From Anarhynchus alexandrinus (Eukaryota > Chordata > Aves > Charadriiformes > Charadriidae), in contig VUYV01000082.1 in assembly GCA_008711295.1 (NCBI GenBank), positions 1,841,180 through 1,905,179 on the forward strand: 64,000 nt of DNA, in the 5' to 3' direction. The translations under genes were made by a program, and so were the position numbers. Shown here piece after piece: positions 38,801 to 51,900 of this stretch; position 1 is the stretch's first letter, and each line of letters begins with the position of its first letter. The notes beneath the pieces are model-generated. The model was not told the origin of the DNA, did not search any database, and saw only the letters and a program-made list of their open reading frames with translations.

Positions 38801-40461
38801 TACCTGTCGACAGGTCCTGTTCCTAAATATCTCAGCTGGTGAGGCAGAACACTTATAGGGGACTGGCAGTCACTGGGGAAGCTTGGTGCAAAGTCACACA
38901 CCCTCATCACTGCCAAGAACAGCATTATGCGTGATGTACACCCCACCAGTCCTTGCTTTTACATTCCCTGAGCAGCACCACTTGCAAGCTATGACCCTAC
39001 CTTAGATCCTGGCTTCACTCCTGCAATTTTTTACCCTTTCTCTGTAGTGAAAAGGGAAGATGCACAGGTCAATGCGTGGAGCTGGACAGCTAGTTGCCCC
39101 ACTGCTTCCCCAGGAGTTATCTGCTCCTGTAGCTGACAGCACTACCCTGCTCTGCGAAAATGGGGAACAGGGAGCTCATTTCATCAAATTGCTCATTGCA
39201 CAGGTTTTAATACCTGGGACCAGCTCAGGAGGATCCCAGCTCCCTCTCAGCCCAGCTGGCAGAGCAGGTGCTAATTAGAAAGTGCGATTTAGCAATGACC
39301 TGCGTGTGCCACACACTCCGCGTGGAGCTGCACTTAAAGCTCCCTGTCAGTGCCAGTGTATCAGGAAATAAAGGTTACAAAATACAAATAATGTGGGTTT
39401 CCACAGAGGCTGGGGAGTGTGTCCATGCTCTGTTCCTGAAGGTAAGCGCCTCCCAAACCTGCTGAGCAGCACCGGCTTATTAAAAAGCTCAAGAAGGCCA
39501 GTTAGCTCCACAGACTGGAAACAGCTACCTGACTGACCAGGCAGGCCAGTGGCCTTTGCGTTACTTTTTTTTTTTAATCAGCTACCTGCTACATGACCCC
39601 AGTCCTACACTGTACATCTGGAATGGGTGCAGATAGACCTTCCTGCTATATGTATGAGACAATCGAGTCATTTAGCAGCAATTAGGCTTTTCACCAGATT
39701 AACTCATTTACAATTGTACACCAGCTCCTAACAGCTCTGGAGTTCCAAGACATTATTTGAGGGAGGTTGTAAACCAGTTGGGGTGTTGGCGGGGTTGAAA
39801 TGGAGCATGGAGCTAAATAAGGGAAAATAAGGTGGCCCATAAAAAGGTTTAACCCTCAAGTGCCTCAATGGGAACCACTGCTATACCATTTCAGGGATAA
39901 GTGAGAAACATTGCCACGCTTGTCATCCCCTTTCCAGACCAAAGAATATAGCGTGAGCGGTTGACCAACTTCTCCAAATTCTGCTTCTGTGTCCACAAAA
40001 CAAGAAAAAATTTCTTGTCTTCCTTAATGAAGGAAAGGGTAACTTTTTCAATTCCCTAAGAAGCAGCACTGTATAGTACATTCTTAGCATTTACTTTAAG
40101 TGTGATGCTATTTGCATTCATCTACCAGGTATTTTTAAAGTACCTGGACACCAGGACCCCTGGAGGTGCTGTGGCTGGCGCTTAAACTCACGTATGACAT
40201 ACAACTTCAGGCTCTCTCAACAAGTCTTGCGAAGACATGGCCTCCATTTTAGTTGCTATAAACCACCCCATACAGAGTCTTTCCCAATTGTAGGGGGAGA
40301 CAATTTTTGTAGGCTAAACTGACCCATTGCAAATTACTTCCTTGGGAACCCACCACAAAGAGCCTGGCAGACAAGGGGATTAGATATCTGCTCCCCCACC
40401 CACTTGTTTTCTCCTTGCCAGTGTGTTGTCCCCCTGCATCTGACTTCTTCCAGGCTAGGAA

Positions 40462-40719
40462 TTGAAGCCTCCACAAACCCTCACAACAATGCCGGTAGCC
40501 CCAGCACGTGCTGCCAATCTTCGTCGTCCACGTCTCCATCGTCTTCTGACGTCCACGGTGATAAGAGCTACTGCTGAGCTGATAAGGTCTGATCGCTTGT
40601 GCTGTCAACAGCTTGCTCATGATGTCCTGGGGGACAACGAGGATGTGGATAAAATGCTGCAACCAATTGTTAATCTGCTTGAGTCACTGCTAAATTTGTT
40701 CTATAAACATTTGCCCTGA
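40462..40719 (+). other. Unassigned open reading frame, 85 codons
   Basis: It encodes an Arg/Leu-rich first half (PARAANLRRPRLHRLL) and an acidic, leucine-rich helical end (NEDVDKMLQPIVNLLESLL). The segment is unusually rich in CpG for its surroundings (CGTCGTCCACGTC near 40520), which is why I list it. I do not recognise a family, and an overlapping 137-codon frame on the other strand (40249-40662) means only one or neither is real. It might be a decayed transposon or retrotransposon piece, a non-coding RNA exon, or chance. Confidence 0.15.
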
Positions 40720-43700
40720 GTGCATGAGCCATCGTGCATGTGATGCTTCTTCTTGGCTGTTTATGAAGCTGCAGGAGCTGTTTTGTCCCAGTTGCCTCAT
40801 GCAGTAGTGCTTAGAGAGTGGAGGTGCTCCCCCAGAGAAATGAGGCTACCTGGAGATCCCAGGAGTGATGCAAATTGTGGATGTCTTTGCTTGCCTTCTT
40901 CTCCCAGGGTACAGTCTCGGGCCATCTGACAGCACTGAGAAATCCTATAGCCAGCTGGAAGATTTTACTGAAGGACAGTAAAGGCATATATGAGAAAAAG
41001 AGGGCAAAAACACAGGTAGATTATTAATGTCAGGAAGCAAGCAGTTATGGGGTTAATCGGATCCCTGATGAATGCAGGGCCAGGCTCTCTGTTGCTCTGC
41101 AAGGGCACAATTCTGTCAGCACCAGCAAGGTTCAGTCTGCTTGCACCCCTGAAAACTGGGCTCGGGATCTTTTCCCAGGAAACTGTCCTCTCCAGATTTA
41201 CCCTGCTGCACCACGAGCCCAACTCATGGATCTCCCATCTCAAGCAGGCCGTGATTCTTGGTCTGTGTGTTTCTCAGCCGATGATCCTCTCCAAACAAGG
41301 CTTGGAGGTGCTGCAGCCAGGAGCACTGGCGTGTAAGGGAGGATGGGACATGGAGGGAGGGACCAAGGCCCTCCAGGCAGTCGAAACGCCGACTTTCCCT
41401 GCCTTCCAAAGAACTGGCCTTGCAAGCTTACTCTGTGCCTAGCACGATTGCTCTGCAGGCAAGACTGCATAAAGTTTCGGAAGAGGTCTCTGTCGGGTGC
41501 AGCGTGGGGGCAATCCACAGAGATGCCCTTTTTCTCTGGCCAGTGACCCTGTGCTTACTTGGTGTGACCTGTCCTTGAGGAAAGGGTTGGGCAGAGGAAA
41601 AACAACTCACACCAGGAGTTAGGACTAAAGGAAGAAAGAAACAGCACAGAGCATACGAAAGAAAGAGGGAAGGCAGAGGGAGCGAAGCAGGCAAAAGAAA
41701 GTAAAATTGCCAATGTGTTAACTGCCTCCAGAACTAAAGCTTTCTCTGATGTTTTTCCAAACAAAGCCATAAGGGACAGCCTGCCACGTGAGAACCCCCT
41801 CGCCTGCTCCCAGCCTCCCCCAAGCAGAACAGGGATGCCATCCTCACTTTTGCCCGTGAAAGGTTTCAACACCTTTCTGAGCCCCTGCCGGGCCATGGCG
41901 TCCTCTGAACGCCCCTGGCAGCCCATCAGAAAGCTGCTCTGGGCACCTCGTTCCCCACCGCCCTGTTAGTGGGGAGGACGACACAGAGAAACGATAATGC
42001 ATTTGTGTGCGCAGAAGGCCTAATTGGATGTTTGCTGGGGGATTAGCTGTTTGGCTGCCTGCTTCAGCACAGCAGGCGTCCCGGGGCGCGGAAAGATCAC
42101 AACAACAAAATGGCAGCCTGTTTCAATAACGGCATAGGCCATGTAGATAAGTTTTATGCACTCTATTATGACGGGGAACCTCTTAAATTCTCAGGAAAAA
42201 AACATGAGTGTTTGATTGGTCTTACGGAAGTGGCAATATTTCTTCAGCTCTGGCAGTAATTGGGCCTTGTTTGGGAGCACAGCCTTGATTCTCTGTAAGT
42301 AGTTTAGATTGCCAAGGTTAATTAAGTTAAAAAGTGTCAAGGACCAAGAAATGCTAAAGTTCTTGTGGTGCACGTATCATAGCTATCTCCTTTCTGCAAG
42401 CCCACTGAGAAATGATCCCTGAAGAAATTGAGTCCTTTTTTATTGAGAGAAAGTACACTCTGTTTATTAGTATCTCTCACACCTTCTAATCATTTTGTTT
42501 TTTAAAAAATAACTATGAAATGAAGCATAGGGCAAAGTTATCTTCTTATCCAGTGAGCAACCTTATAACTTATTATCTGCCCCCATCATTAGGGCAAAGT
42601 TCAGGTGGGATGTTAAGTAATGCAGAAGCAGAGCTAACAACGGCTGTGAGGTTCCTACATGGTTCCCGTCTCAGTGCTTTGGGCTGGCACCACACGGCAA
42701 AAGGGACCCGGAGTTTAGAGTCAGCCCCATGACGTGCTTCATGCGATTTCTAAGGCCAAGACTTTAGTTGCTTTCATTCTTAAACCAATAAGCAACAGAG
42801 GCACAAGAAGACAGGCTCAGTCTCTTAAGGACAGAGTGGGTATTTTACGCTTTGGCATGATGAAGACATTTAGTAAAGTTGTTGCCCAGCGTAGAATGGC
42901 TACATGTAGTAAGCAGTAGTTGCTAGAAAAAGCTACTTGCTAGAAATGGCAAAAACTGCAATACAAGCAATATACACGTAAGCATTTTAATGATAACATC
43001 ATCTAAGTTGACTTGGAGGAGCACTAGGTGCCAAGAAAAGTAGTGCCCAGGCCTGCTTGCACCACCCATTTCCCTCCAGGTAATGCCAGTGGGCTCCATC
43101 TGTGATGTACTCTGTGTGTTATGTTTCAAGTAGAAAGTTGATTCCCTCTTCATGGGGCTGGAGAGGCGCCATACAGAAATTTGGATTCTTCTTGTCTATG
43201 CAGTGAGCTTTTCAGTCAGTCCTGGCTGCTGCCCCTCTGAATGACCTGACCTGTAGAAAGTGTGCTTAAAAAGTAATAAAACTGAACAAGCCATGAACTC
43301 GAAAATACAAGTGGAGCAGCTGAGAACAGTTCTGGGCTTTCATAACTGGTACCATGTTAATAGGGGATTTGCTGTTTGTCATAGGAAACTGCCAGGAAAC
43401 ATATTTAGATGCTGAACTTCTGAACTTCTCCTTTCACCTGTATTTGAACCCTGCTAAATGATTTTACAACTATTATTGCTTTATAACCCATGACTGTAAA
43501 TTCTTCCATTAGATTTTATTACTTAAGGATAAAAATGTGTGCCTGGGGTTTGTATTTATATTTAATAATATGTGTATGCACTCACACACGAAGTGACTGA
43601 TAGATAAGATAGACGGGACAAACGGCGGTTTGCATCTGAGAACTACGGTGTCCCTCGCTGAGAGCCCATGTCAGGGCTGCAGCGGGGAGATCTGAGACAC

Positions 43701-45278
43701 CCAACCCTTAGGCACCTCCCCAGGAGGCCCTCAGAGACCAGGAGTGCTTCGTGCTGGTAAAGGAAGAAAATACTAGTTTTGCCAGCCCCAAGCAATAAGA
43801 AAATTATTAATCTGGCCCTATAAAATCTCTGGAATGTTTAAAAGTATCATTTAAAACATGAGTCTCTTTTGGTTTTGTTCTCTTTTCTGAGGCTGTAGGG
43901 CTAACAGTTGCAAGCTTTCCTCCATCATCTGAAGGGTTAGGCTCTCTTTTCATTTTTAACAAACCCTGAGATTATGCTATAATAGCAGGACTCAAAGGGC
44001 TAGGGCTTTATGAGGAAAAAAAAACAACCAAGAAATAACCGCTGTAAAACAACTGTGATAAAAATTATGGGAATCATTATCATTGGGTCCTCAATGTCTG
44101 TTTCTTCTAGATGCACTTACTGTCTCTCATATGATTGACTTTGGAGGGACAAAGCCGTTTCCTTCCTTTGGTTTCTTTATTCCAGCTCATTTTTGTGGGT
44201 TCTTTCCAATTAGAAATATCAAGAAAAAGTGAAGTTTTCTAGCAGGCCCTGACCGGGGAGTCCTCAGAGTGCTGAAGTCAGAGTGGGAATTTTCTTTCCC
44301 CCCCGCCCTCCATCACTTGGCAGAGAGTCAGAACCTGGCAGGGTACAGATGGGAGCCCCAGGCAGGAGAAGCGAAGGCGGCCGCCTGGAGCAAACTGCGG
44401 TGTTGCAGCTGCAGGCAAACAAGCAGGGTGTGCAGGGAAAGCACGGGAGACAGACAGCCTGAGAGGCAGACAGACAGACGCTCAACAGGTTTAGCCTTTG
44501 CTCATCTGACAGTGATTTTGCCACTGCCGGGACTGGGCTAGCTTTGCCTCAGGACAGCTTGACATCTTTCAAAGGCCTCCGCTTTGCCTCCTTAAAAAGA
44601 CACCTGGAGGGGCTCGAGCCAAAAATACCCGCTTCCGCTGACTGAGGACCAACTGTCCTCCAAAGGCCTCAAAGAGCTCACCTGGGAGAGAGGTCTAAAG
44701 AAGAGAGAAGCTCAACCTCAGCCTGAGAAACAGGTAGCTGTGAAAAGGGAGGAAGAAGGGTTTCTGCTCTTCCCGGAATAGTTCACTCATTTCTGCCAAC
44801 ACTTCTTTAAGACAAAATCAGGTTGGACAAAAGAAAAGGGTTTCCATACCAGTCTTAAAAGAAAAGAGTGACTCTAAGAGAGCAGGGAAACTCCCTGCTG
44901 GACAAAACACACTTAAGAAAGGTCAGGAGTCTGGATGGACACTGAAAGTTTGGAGAGTGCTTCAGGGTATTTCAAATTCACCAACACAGCTCCTGTTTCA
45001 GATGATACAGAACTTGTATTTCACAGTTTGCTCCTTGTTTCTCCACCTCATCTGTCTCCATTACTCAGTTGTTCCAAGTAAAACTCTAAAGGTTTTGCGC
45101 TGCAAAATGAAGAATTGGTTTGCAAGATCCCAAAAGACAAGAAATGTGCATTGATGGCATTTTTTAAATGGTATTATCGCTCTGCTTTAACAAAGTTTAA
45201 GGCAATTAACTCCCTAAGAGCCTCAGGTGGCTGATTTCCTGATTACTCAGCCAGAGGGAATGTCATTGCAACTGCAGC

Positions 45279-45310
45279 AATTAATTAATTAACTCACACC
45301 AATTGATTGG
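45279..45310 (+). promoter_or_regulatory. Cluster of TAAT / CAATTGATTGG motifs
   Basis: AATTAATTAATTAA is followed within 10 bp by CAATTGATTGG, giving several overlapping homeodomain core sites and a possible CCAAT box on the minus strand. Flanking AT-rich sequence is balanced rather than simple, as in conserved non-coding elements. Function is inference. Confidence 0.25.
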
Positions 45311-46982
45311 AAGAGTCACTCCATTATAAAGCCCTCGCTTCAGTCTCTTGTCACTTTTCTGACACTGCTGGGAGTTTTTTTAAGGATTTCCTGAGGTTTT
45401 GTTTCAGCCCAAAGGCAAACTCCTTTTAACAGTTACAGTCAAAGCAATATGTCAACTTTTTCCTTGCCTGAGGATGAAAAAAGCCTGGGCACACATATCA
45501 GGCAAGCACCAAGTGTGTTCAGATAATGTGACCAAGTGCTTAGAAATCAGGAAAAGCCAACCATAGGGCTGCGTGTCCAGCTGGGATTGATCATATTGGC
45601 CCATGATTTCTCACCATCAGGTAGCAGCGCAGGGAGAAAAGCGATGGCATCGCTGTCAGATTCAGTTCTGCTCCTGGAGGCGTTGCCTCCTGTAGCCACT
45701 GATTTTGTCTAAGACAGCAGGGTGGAGAGACAGAGCTCCCCATCCACTGATGGGGAGGTTTGGAAAGTGTGGGGAGGCAAGCTGGTCAGACATGCCAGTC
45801 TGGGCAGCGAGGACATCAGTTTTCTCTCAAGGGTCAGGAGAAGGATGGGGCTTTTGTATCCAAGCTCCTCTCTCCTCTCCGCTGAGCTCTGATAGCACTT
45901 ACTTGCTCTGGGAAGTTATCTGAGATGCACAGGCACTCGTCTCCTGCCAAGAAACAGCTATGTCAGGACTGCGTGCCATAATTTCTCTCTTTGTTCCGTT
46001 CCCATGCTGATGGTGGATTTCAACTTTTTGGGCTCTTCTCCAGCTGCTGTTAGATTTCTTTGGCTTTTAAACAGAGTTCTTTGGTTTTTCCCTGCGGAAA
46101 AGGACAGTGCAGGGAGCACAGGCAGCAGTGCTCTCCTGTCCCCATGCAAGCGCTGTCCCAGGGACGTCACCACATCACCAAGCTGAGATGTCTCCAGGCT
46201 GGGCGCAGACTATTGGTAACAAAAATACAATGCATTTCCACCAGCTTTGGGTTTGGCTTTTTTTTTTTTTTTTTGCAACCATGCAACCAAAAATACTTTG
46301 CACATGGGTGGCATGACTGGAGAACCCATGTGGTCCTGCAGCGCCCGCTCCTCCTCATCTGGCAGCTGGAGCCCATCTCAGGGTCAGGCAGCACCACAGA
46401 CAACCTGTGCAATCACTGCTCCACATCTCTGCTTCTCCCCCTCGCAGTCTCACACTTCACTTCCACCCCCACGTCCTCCTGATGATGGTGAAAGACACGG
46501 GCATGGTTCATCACACTGTCATCAAGTCCATATCCTCCTCCAGTCACCAGGTCCTCCACAGTGACCCCAGCGATGAGAAGATCCCACGGGCTGCCCTGGC
46601 GTTGCACTTGGGGCCGGGGCAGAGCGGGATGCCACTGTGATGCTGACAGTGGGTGTGGTGCTGAGGGCTGTCCACTGTCCTTCACAGACCGTGCATCCCA
46701 CACTATGAAGCCCTAACGGTGCTGGTTATCGCCCTCTAAGCCTGCTCTCTGCTTTCATTTCTCCAGCCACGAAACGCTGATGGTACGTAGCGTATTACTG
46801 CAAGGCTGGCTGATGGGGCTTTGGCTGTCTATCAAACAAACACCAAGGATTTTCCTGCGTGTCTCACTGTGGCTCATAGTCCAGAGATGATCGCATTCAG
46901 ATTGGAAAAGGCTTCTTCAGTGGTTCATGAGGTCCTGTCTGGTTAGTGTTTCTCCTCACAACCCCAGCTGTTCATCTCCATC

Positions 46983-47019
46983 CCTTCCCTACCATCCCTG
47001 GTGACTTTGGTAGGGAAGG
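46983..47019. repeat. Perfect 12-bp inverted repeat
   Basis: CCTTCCCTACCA (46983-46994) pairs with TGGTAGGGAAGG (47008-47019) across a 13-nt loop. No surrounding gene or terminator is evident. Confidence 0.8.
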
Positions 47020-48744
47020 TAAGGGGCCCATCTTCCAGGGTATGAATCTCCCTTAAACACTCTGGAAAGCCGAACTGAGAAGGGTCCCTAAAGCTCCTGG
47101 AAATCATGGCCTTGCTGTTTCAGCAAAATGACAAAAACTACCCTCCCTGAGATAAGGTGGCCTAGACATTAGAGCAGCAATTCTGTGCGAGTTCTCCTCT
47201 TGGCACAGCTGGATGTTCTTGGTTCATCTTTGGGGAAGCCACCAAGGTCACATTCAGATTTGGGTATCAGTACCCTTCCTTGAAGTCATGGCCCTGCAGA
47301 TGTCCAGCCAGAAGCCATACCAGAGCACACCAGGGCTCCTCTCCAGTCCAGGACTCCCCACCAGTGGGAACCAACTGCAGTGGGGAGGCTATGTAAACAT
47401 TTAGGGTCTCACCCCAAAATAAAGCCAGGAGCTGGGAGCCACTTCTGAGTCCCAAAGCACAGACATAGCTTCAACCTACCCCTGCTGCTGTTCTCTGTCC
47501 ATAAACTAGGGACCTTGCTTCCTCCTTCTGTGCTGGACCAAAAGGACATCCATGAGTATGAAGGACTGAGTCAGTCATAAGGGGGATGCCTCAAGTAGAT
47601 GCCTAATGATGTCAGCCTCAGCCTTTGCACAGAGTATTTGTGATCAGTCCTACACAATGGTACAGCTGAATCATTTTTCACAGCAGGGTTCAGTCCATGC
47701 TGCTTCATTGCTGTCCTGTGAAACTGTCTTAAGCTACTTGCAGCTTAAGTCTTTCCTTGTAGACAGCACCAGGGACTAATTAGTCTTTTTAAATGTAATA
47801 TGTCAGTGAGTGCTGAGCTCCTTACTCGTGACTGAATCGGTCCTGAGAGATGGACAGAAGTCTCTTCCATGAGAGCAGCATCAGGCAATACCTGAGATTG
47901 TGCTGACTATTGCCAATGATGGTCCCCACTCTACAAGCCAGTTCGAGCCTTCCCGATTCCTTCCTTCCTCAGTTGCCTGCGTGGTCACTAGTGTCCAGAT
48001 TGGCCAGTCTGCATTTTCATGCCTGCTCCTACTAAAAACACCAAGCCTGTGTGAATGAAGGACAGCACACAAGCGACAGTCACGCAGAAGCAGCAACATG
48101 AATGACTTTGAAATAACGTCAGCCTGGGAATCCCCATCTCTGGCAGTGACTTGTTCTGTGTACTTGGACGTACGTGTCTCTGCTTCACTTGACGTGGTTT
48201 GTTGCTTTTAACCTCAAGTTCATGCTTTGTCTGTTTTAACCTCCAGTTCTTTAGGGTGAGGACTATCTAGAGGACCAGAGGACTATCTCCAGCTTCAGGC
48301 TTGTGAAGCTCTTAACACAACTTGATTTTGCCCAAAGCCTCCAAGCACTCTAATCTAAGTAATAATAATAATCTATTAATGGAGCTGTATAAACATTAAT
48401 CATTTTTCTCTGTCCTTTACAGAAGAGTGGTTGCCAGAGGAGGCTTACACTGCCCACTTTGAGGTAGGGTTATATTTCAGGATGCTATCGTTATACTTAA
48501 TTGATCATTTCTTCAGCACCAAAAAAAAAAAAGGAGTCCCTGCTCTTTTAATCTAACCCACTGTATTTGCTATACTTGCAAACCCTGTTTGCTGCATTGT
48601 CAAAAGCTATATTTAATTTTTATCTTTCTATATCATAATAGCACTTAAGAACATCCATTACAGAGCAGGACTCCTGTGCTGTTGCCTGAGCAAAGAAAAA
48701 AAAGCAGTCTTTGCCCCAGAGAGAGATATAAATGGTTATAAAAA

Positions 48745-48930
48745 CAGCGATAATTCATTCTTCTAACACTTTTGTGAAGTAAGCAAATATGATTATCAAC
48801 CTCATTTTACAGATGGGGAAGTATGTCACAGAAAGGTTAAGTGATTTATCTAATACCATGCAGCATGTCAGTGACAAGAAAAGCCTAGAACTCTTGATCC
48901 CAGCACCAAACGCAGTTCTCTAGCCTATAA
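48745..48930 (+). repeat. Ancient L2/L3/MIR-type remnant
   Basis: TCATTTTACAGATGGGGAAG, then CACAGAAAGGTTAAGTGATTT and CCATGCAGCATGTCAGTGACAAG follow the familiar 3' core 'ttttacagatggggaaactgaggcacagagaggttaagtgacttgcccaaggtcacacagc'. It is diverged, consistent with a very old amniote insertion. Confidence 0.7.
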
Positions 48931-51900
48931 GGCAGATCTCTAGCAGCAAAACCAGAAATGGGGACCAGAGTTTCTGAAACAGCTGTTTAAAAAATGCCCA
49001 CCTATTTTTGAGAGAGAAAACTATAAAATAATAATTTCTCAAGATTATTTTAATCTGTTGTCAAGAATTCGAGTCCCTGAGCTGAGAAATCTTGGATTTC
49101 CAAAAACTGTTGTCAAACAAATAAACCCATGTCCCCCCAGCGTGCTGCTTCTCTTTCATTCCTCAGTTTCCCTCATTTCAAAACATCACATCTAAAAATA
49201 TTTACCTACAGCAGCAAATGTTATCCCCCTCGCAGATACTTGTTTCTCGTTTTTCCTGGTAACACCCAAGCAGCCACGTGTGCTCCAAGCAGCGTTTCTG
49301 ACATGTGTCCCCAGATGGGGCTGGCCAGAGCTGGTCCTCAGGGCAAGCCAGCCCCATGCGTGTGCCTGGCCCCTTCCCTCTGCCTGTTGGGGTGTCCTGC
49401 ATGGAAGGAAGAGACCCTTTCCCACTGCTGCTGCAGGTAGCCTGGGAGAGGGACAAGCTGGTGCTTAGCTCTGCACCACCGCCCCTTTGGTGGGACATCA
49501 TGAGTTTTGAGGTTTGAGGTTTAGGACCTGTGTGCAGTCGGCTCCAGACCGTCATGCCCACAGCTGTTTGGGCAGCCACATCCTTGGCAGCGTGGTGCTG
49601 AGCTATGCTGCAGCCCTTGTCCCTGCAGACAGGGACCTCAGCCCTAGGTGTGCCACCACCACTTGGGAGGGTTATTTGTGCCTCCTTTTTCTTGGTCGCT
49701 GGCTATCATCCTACCTTCAGCTGGCAGCATGGCCACAGACACTCTCCTCCAGCTTCAGGCCACAAAGAAATGTTTGTCCGTTTTCTGAAACATGATTAAT
49801 ATTTAACCTGCCCAAAGTAACATCCCACTCCAGCTGGCAGATGTGAAACCTCAGGTGTGGCCGTGGCAAGGCACCCCATCCCTCTTCCCAGCAAACGAGG
49901 GCACGCATGAGCCCTGAGGTGCCAGCGTCCCTTTCCTGCCCGCTCACAGCTCCCATTCCAGCGGGAAAAGTTTCTCTGGGAAATGGAGTCCAGAAAAGTC
50001 TCCTCTGCCACGTCCCCCAAAGGGCATCATCGTTTATTCCCTCTTTACCTTTTCACCTCTGCTTGCCCTGTTTGTAATGTGGAGTTTATGATGTAATTAT
50101 ATCTCACACAGCTGAAATTGTCCCCTTATCACCAGACTGATTACACTTAACAAGGCATAAACTCCCTCTCTCGTTCTCTGCCAGGAGTCCAATTTTAAGC
50201 TCTAATTGTTTTATAGGCCTTTTGCACTCAGGAGGAAAAAAAAGAAGAAGAAAAATTGGTTGCCATTTACATATGTTGTGTAAGGCACATTTCTCACCCT
50301 CCCATCCACACAAACGCCTCTTGGGGACTGCCCAAATGACCAACAACCCAACAGCTTACATGCCTCAGTGCTTTCCTAATGACTGCCAGACGCCCCAGCT
50401 TTTCTCCCTCTCAAGTACAAACTATTTCTTCGAGGTGAGCAGCAAAGGCCCCTTTCCAGGGCAAGAGTTTCTGCTCAGGGTCACCAGCGGCTGCCCGAGG
50501 GTGCACGGGGCTGGTGGCGAGCCAGAGAGCACCGAGGTCTGCTCAGACCTCCATGTGTAAGGGCTCAGCGAGGGCACTTTCTCTCGAGCTAAGGGAAGGC
50601 GTGCGGTGAGTTACTGTGGCTCAGCTAGGACAACCTGAATGATTTCTGGATCTCTAGGGGAGTGGCCATGGAATTTCACAAACAGCAGCTAGGTTATGCA
50701 CCGGGCAGCCCTGATGTCTTCTCAGAGCACTTTCCCTTTGGTGTGTTTTCCTGCTTCCCGTTTTCCTCCCCAAAAAAGGCGGACACAAAGTGATAGCCCC
50801 AGATACAAGGCACACTTATTACCATCTTCCTTTTGGGTAACTAAAGTTAAAAGAATAATTGAAGTCTGGCCAGCCTTTCGGAAACACATTGTTCAAAGGT
50901 GATGACAATTCATGGAAGAGCGCCATTGCCATGCAGCCATGCCTTCCAGAGGTGCTAAAATACGCTGAGGCTTTTCCATTCGCTTACTCAGTTTGGGGCT
51001 TGTTTAACTATGGCTTATATGTATTCCAGCAGCACCTATAAGCCAGTGGAGAAGTGAGTTGTTCTCTTGGTAGGTGCTGTACAAATCCAAAGTAGTAGAT
51101 AATTCATGCTGCACATGGTTCACCCAGAGTCTCCGCAGGTACCACTTCTGCCTACAGATCCCAGCGGAGCAGGCAGGTGAAGGGCAAGGCTAATCAGGAG
51201 GAACACACACAGGCAAGGAGCAAGCTACTTGCAGCAAATGTCAGATCGGCATCACAGTATGATTTTTACTGTATCATTCTGAGCAATAAATCCCAGCAGA
51301 TTTATTGTTTTCAAGAGGACATTCACTAAAAGAAATGGGGTAACCTGAAAAGATGGGACCTGAGGAAGGGACGGAAGCAGGCAGAGGAAGGAGGAGCTCA
51401 CAGAGACAATTTTCCCAGCATTTAGGGGCCAGGATTACAGCCTGTCAGGCTGCCCGTGTTCGTTTTTTGATATTAGTATTCTGTTCCCAGACTGCATCCA
51501 CCTGTGGCAGGTGGTGTGCAGGTTTCTAGGATAAGTTTTTGGTCTTTTTGTGTATGCACAGCACCTTGCACAGTAAGAGTCTTGCTATCTGAGCAGAGAT
51601 ACTGCTGTAATGGGAGGTGACCCAATACTAAGAAAAAGAGCTTGTGTAAGGACTAGGTGGACCATCAGAATAAGGAGCAGAGAGACCTCTGCAGTGAGGA
51701 CGCTAGTAGCATTTTCAGAGCACAGAAGTCCATGCTGATGGTTTTCTCTGTCTTGTCTGGCCCTCCTCCAGGTCCTTTGGCTGCTAGAGCTGGCTTATTC
51801 TGCAATATCTTTTTTTTTTTTTTTTCTCCTTCATTCCCCAAGCTCACTTGGCCCTAGGGATGTTTAGTGCCCTATTTGCAGTCCAGGCAAATGGCCTTTC

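Larger units (their letters stand above)
24975..40200. other. Intergenic region without a recognisable gene
   Basis: I find no conserved exon, tRNA or intact transposon in these 15 kb. Open frames are short or purine-rich, such as the 152-codon frame at 31374-31832, which has no recognisable family. Simple sequence includes T-runs near 29037-29051 and A-runs near 34855-34880. Only small repeats, listed separately, stand out. Confidence 0.6.
40790..48744. other. Intergenic region without a recognisable gene
   Basis: No conserved exon is seen. It contains a T-run at 46259-46274, an AT-rich homeodomain-site-like cluster near 45279-45310 and a 12-bp inverted repeat at 46983-47019. The open frames at 46060-46640 and 41047-41442 show no family features. 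Confidence 0.55.
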
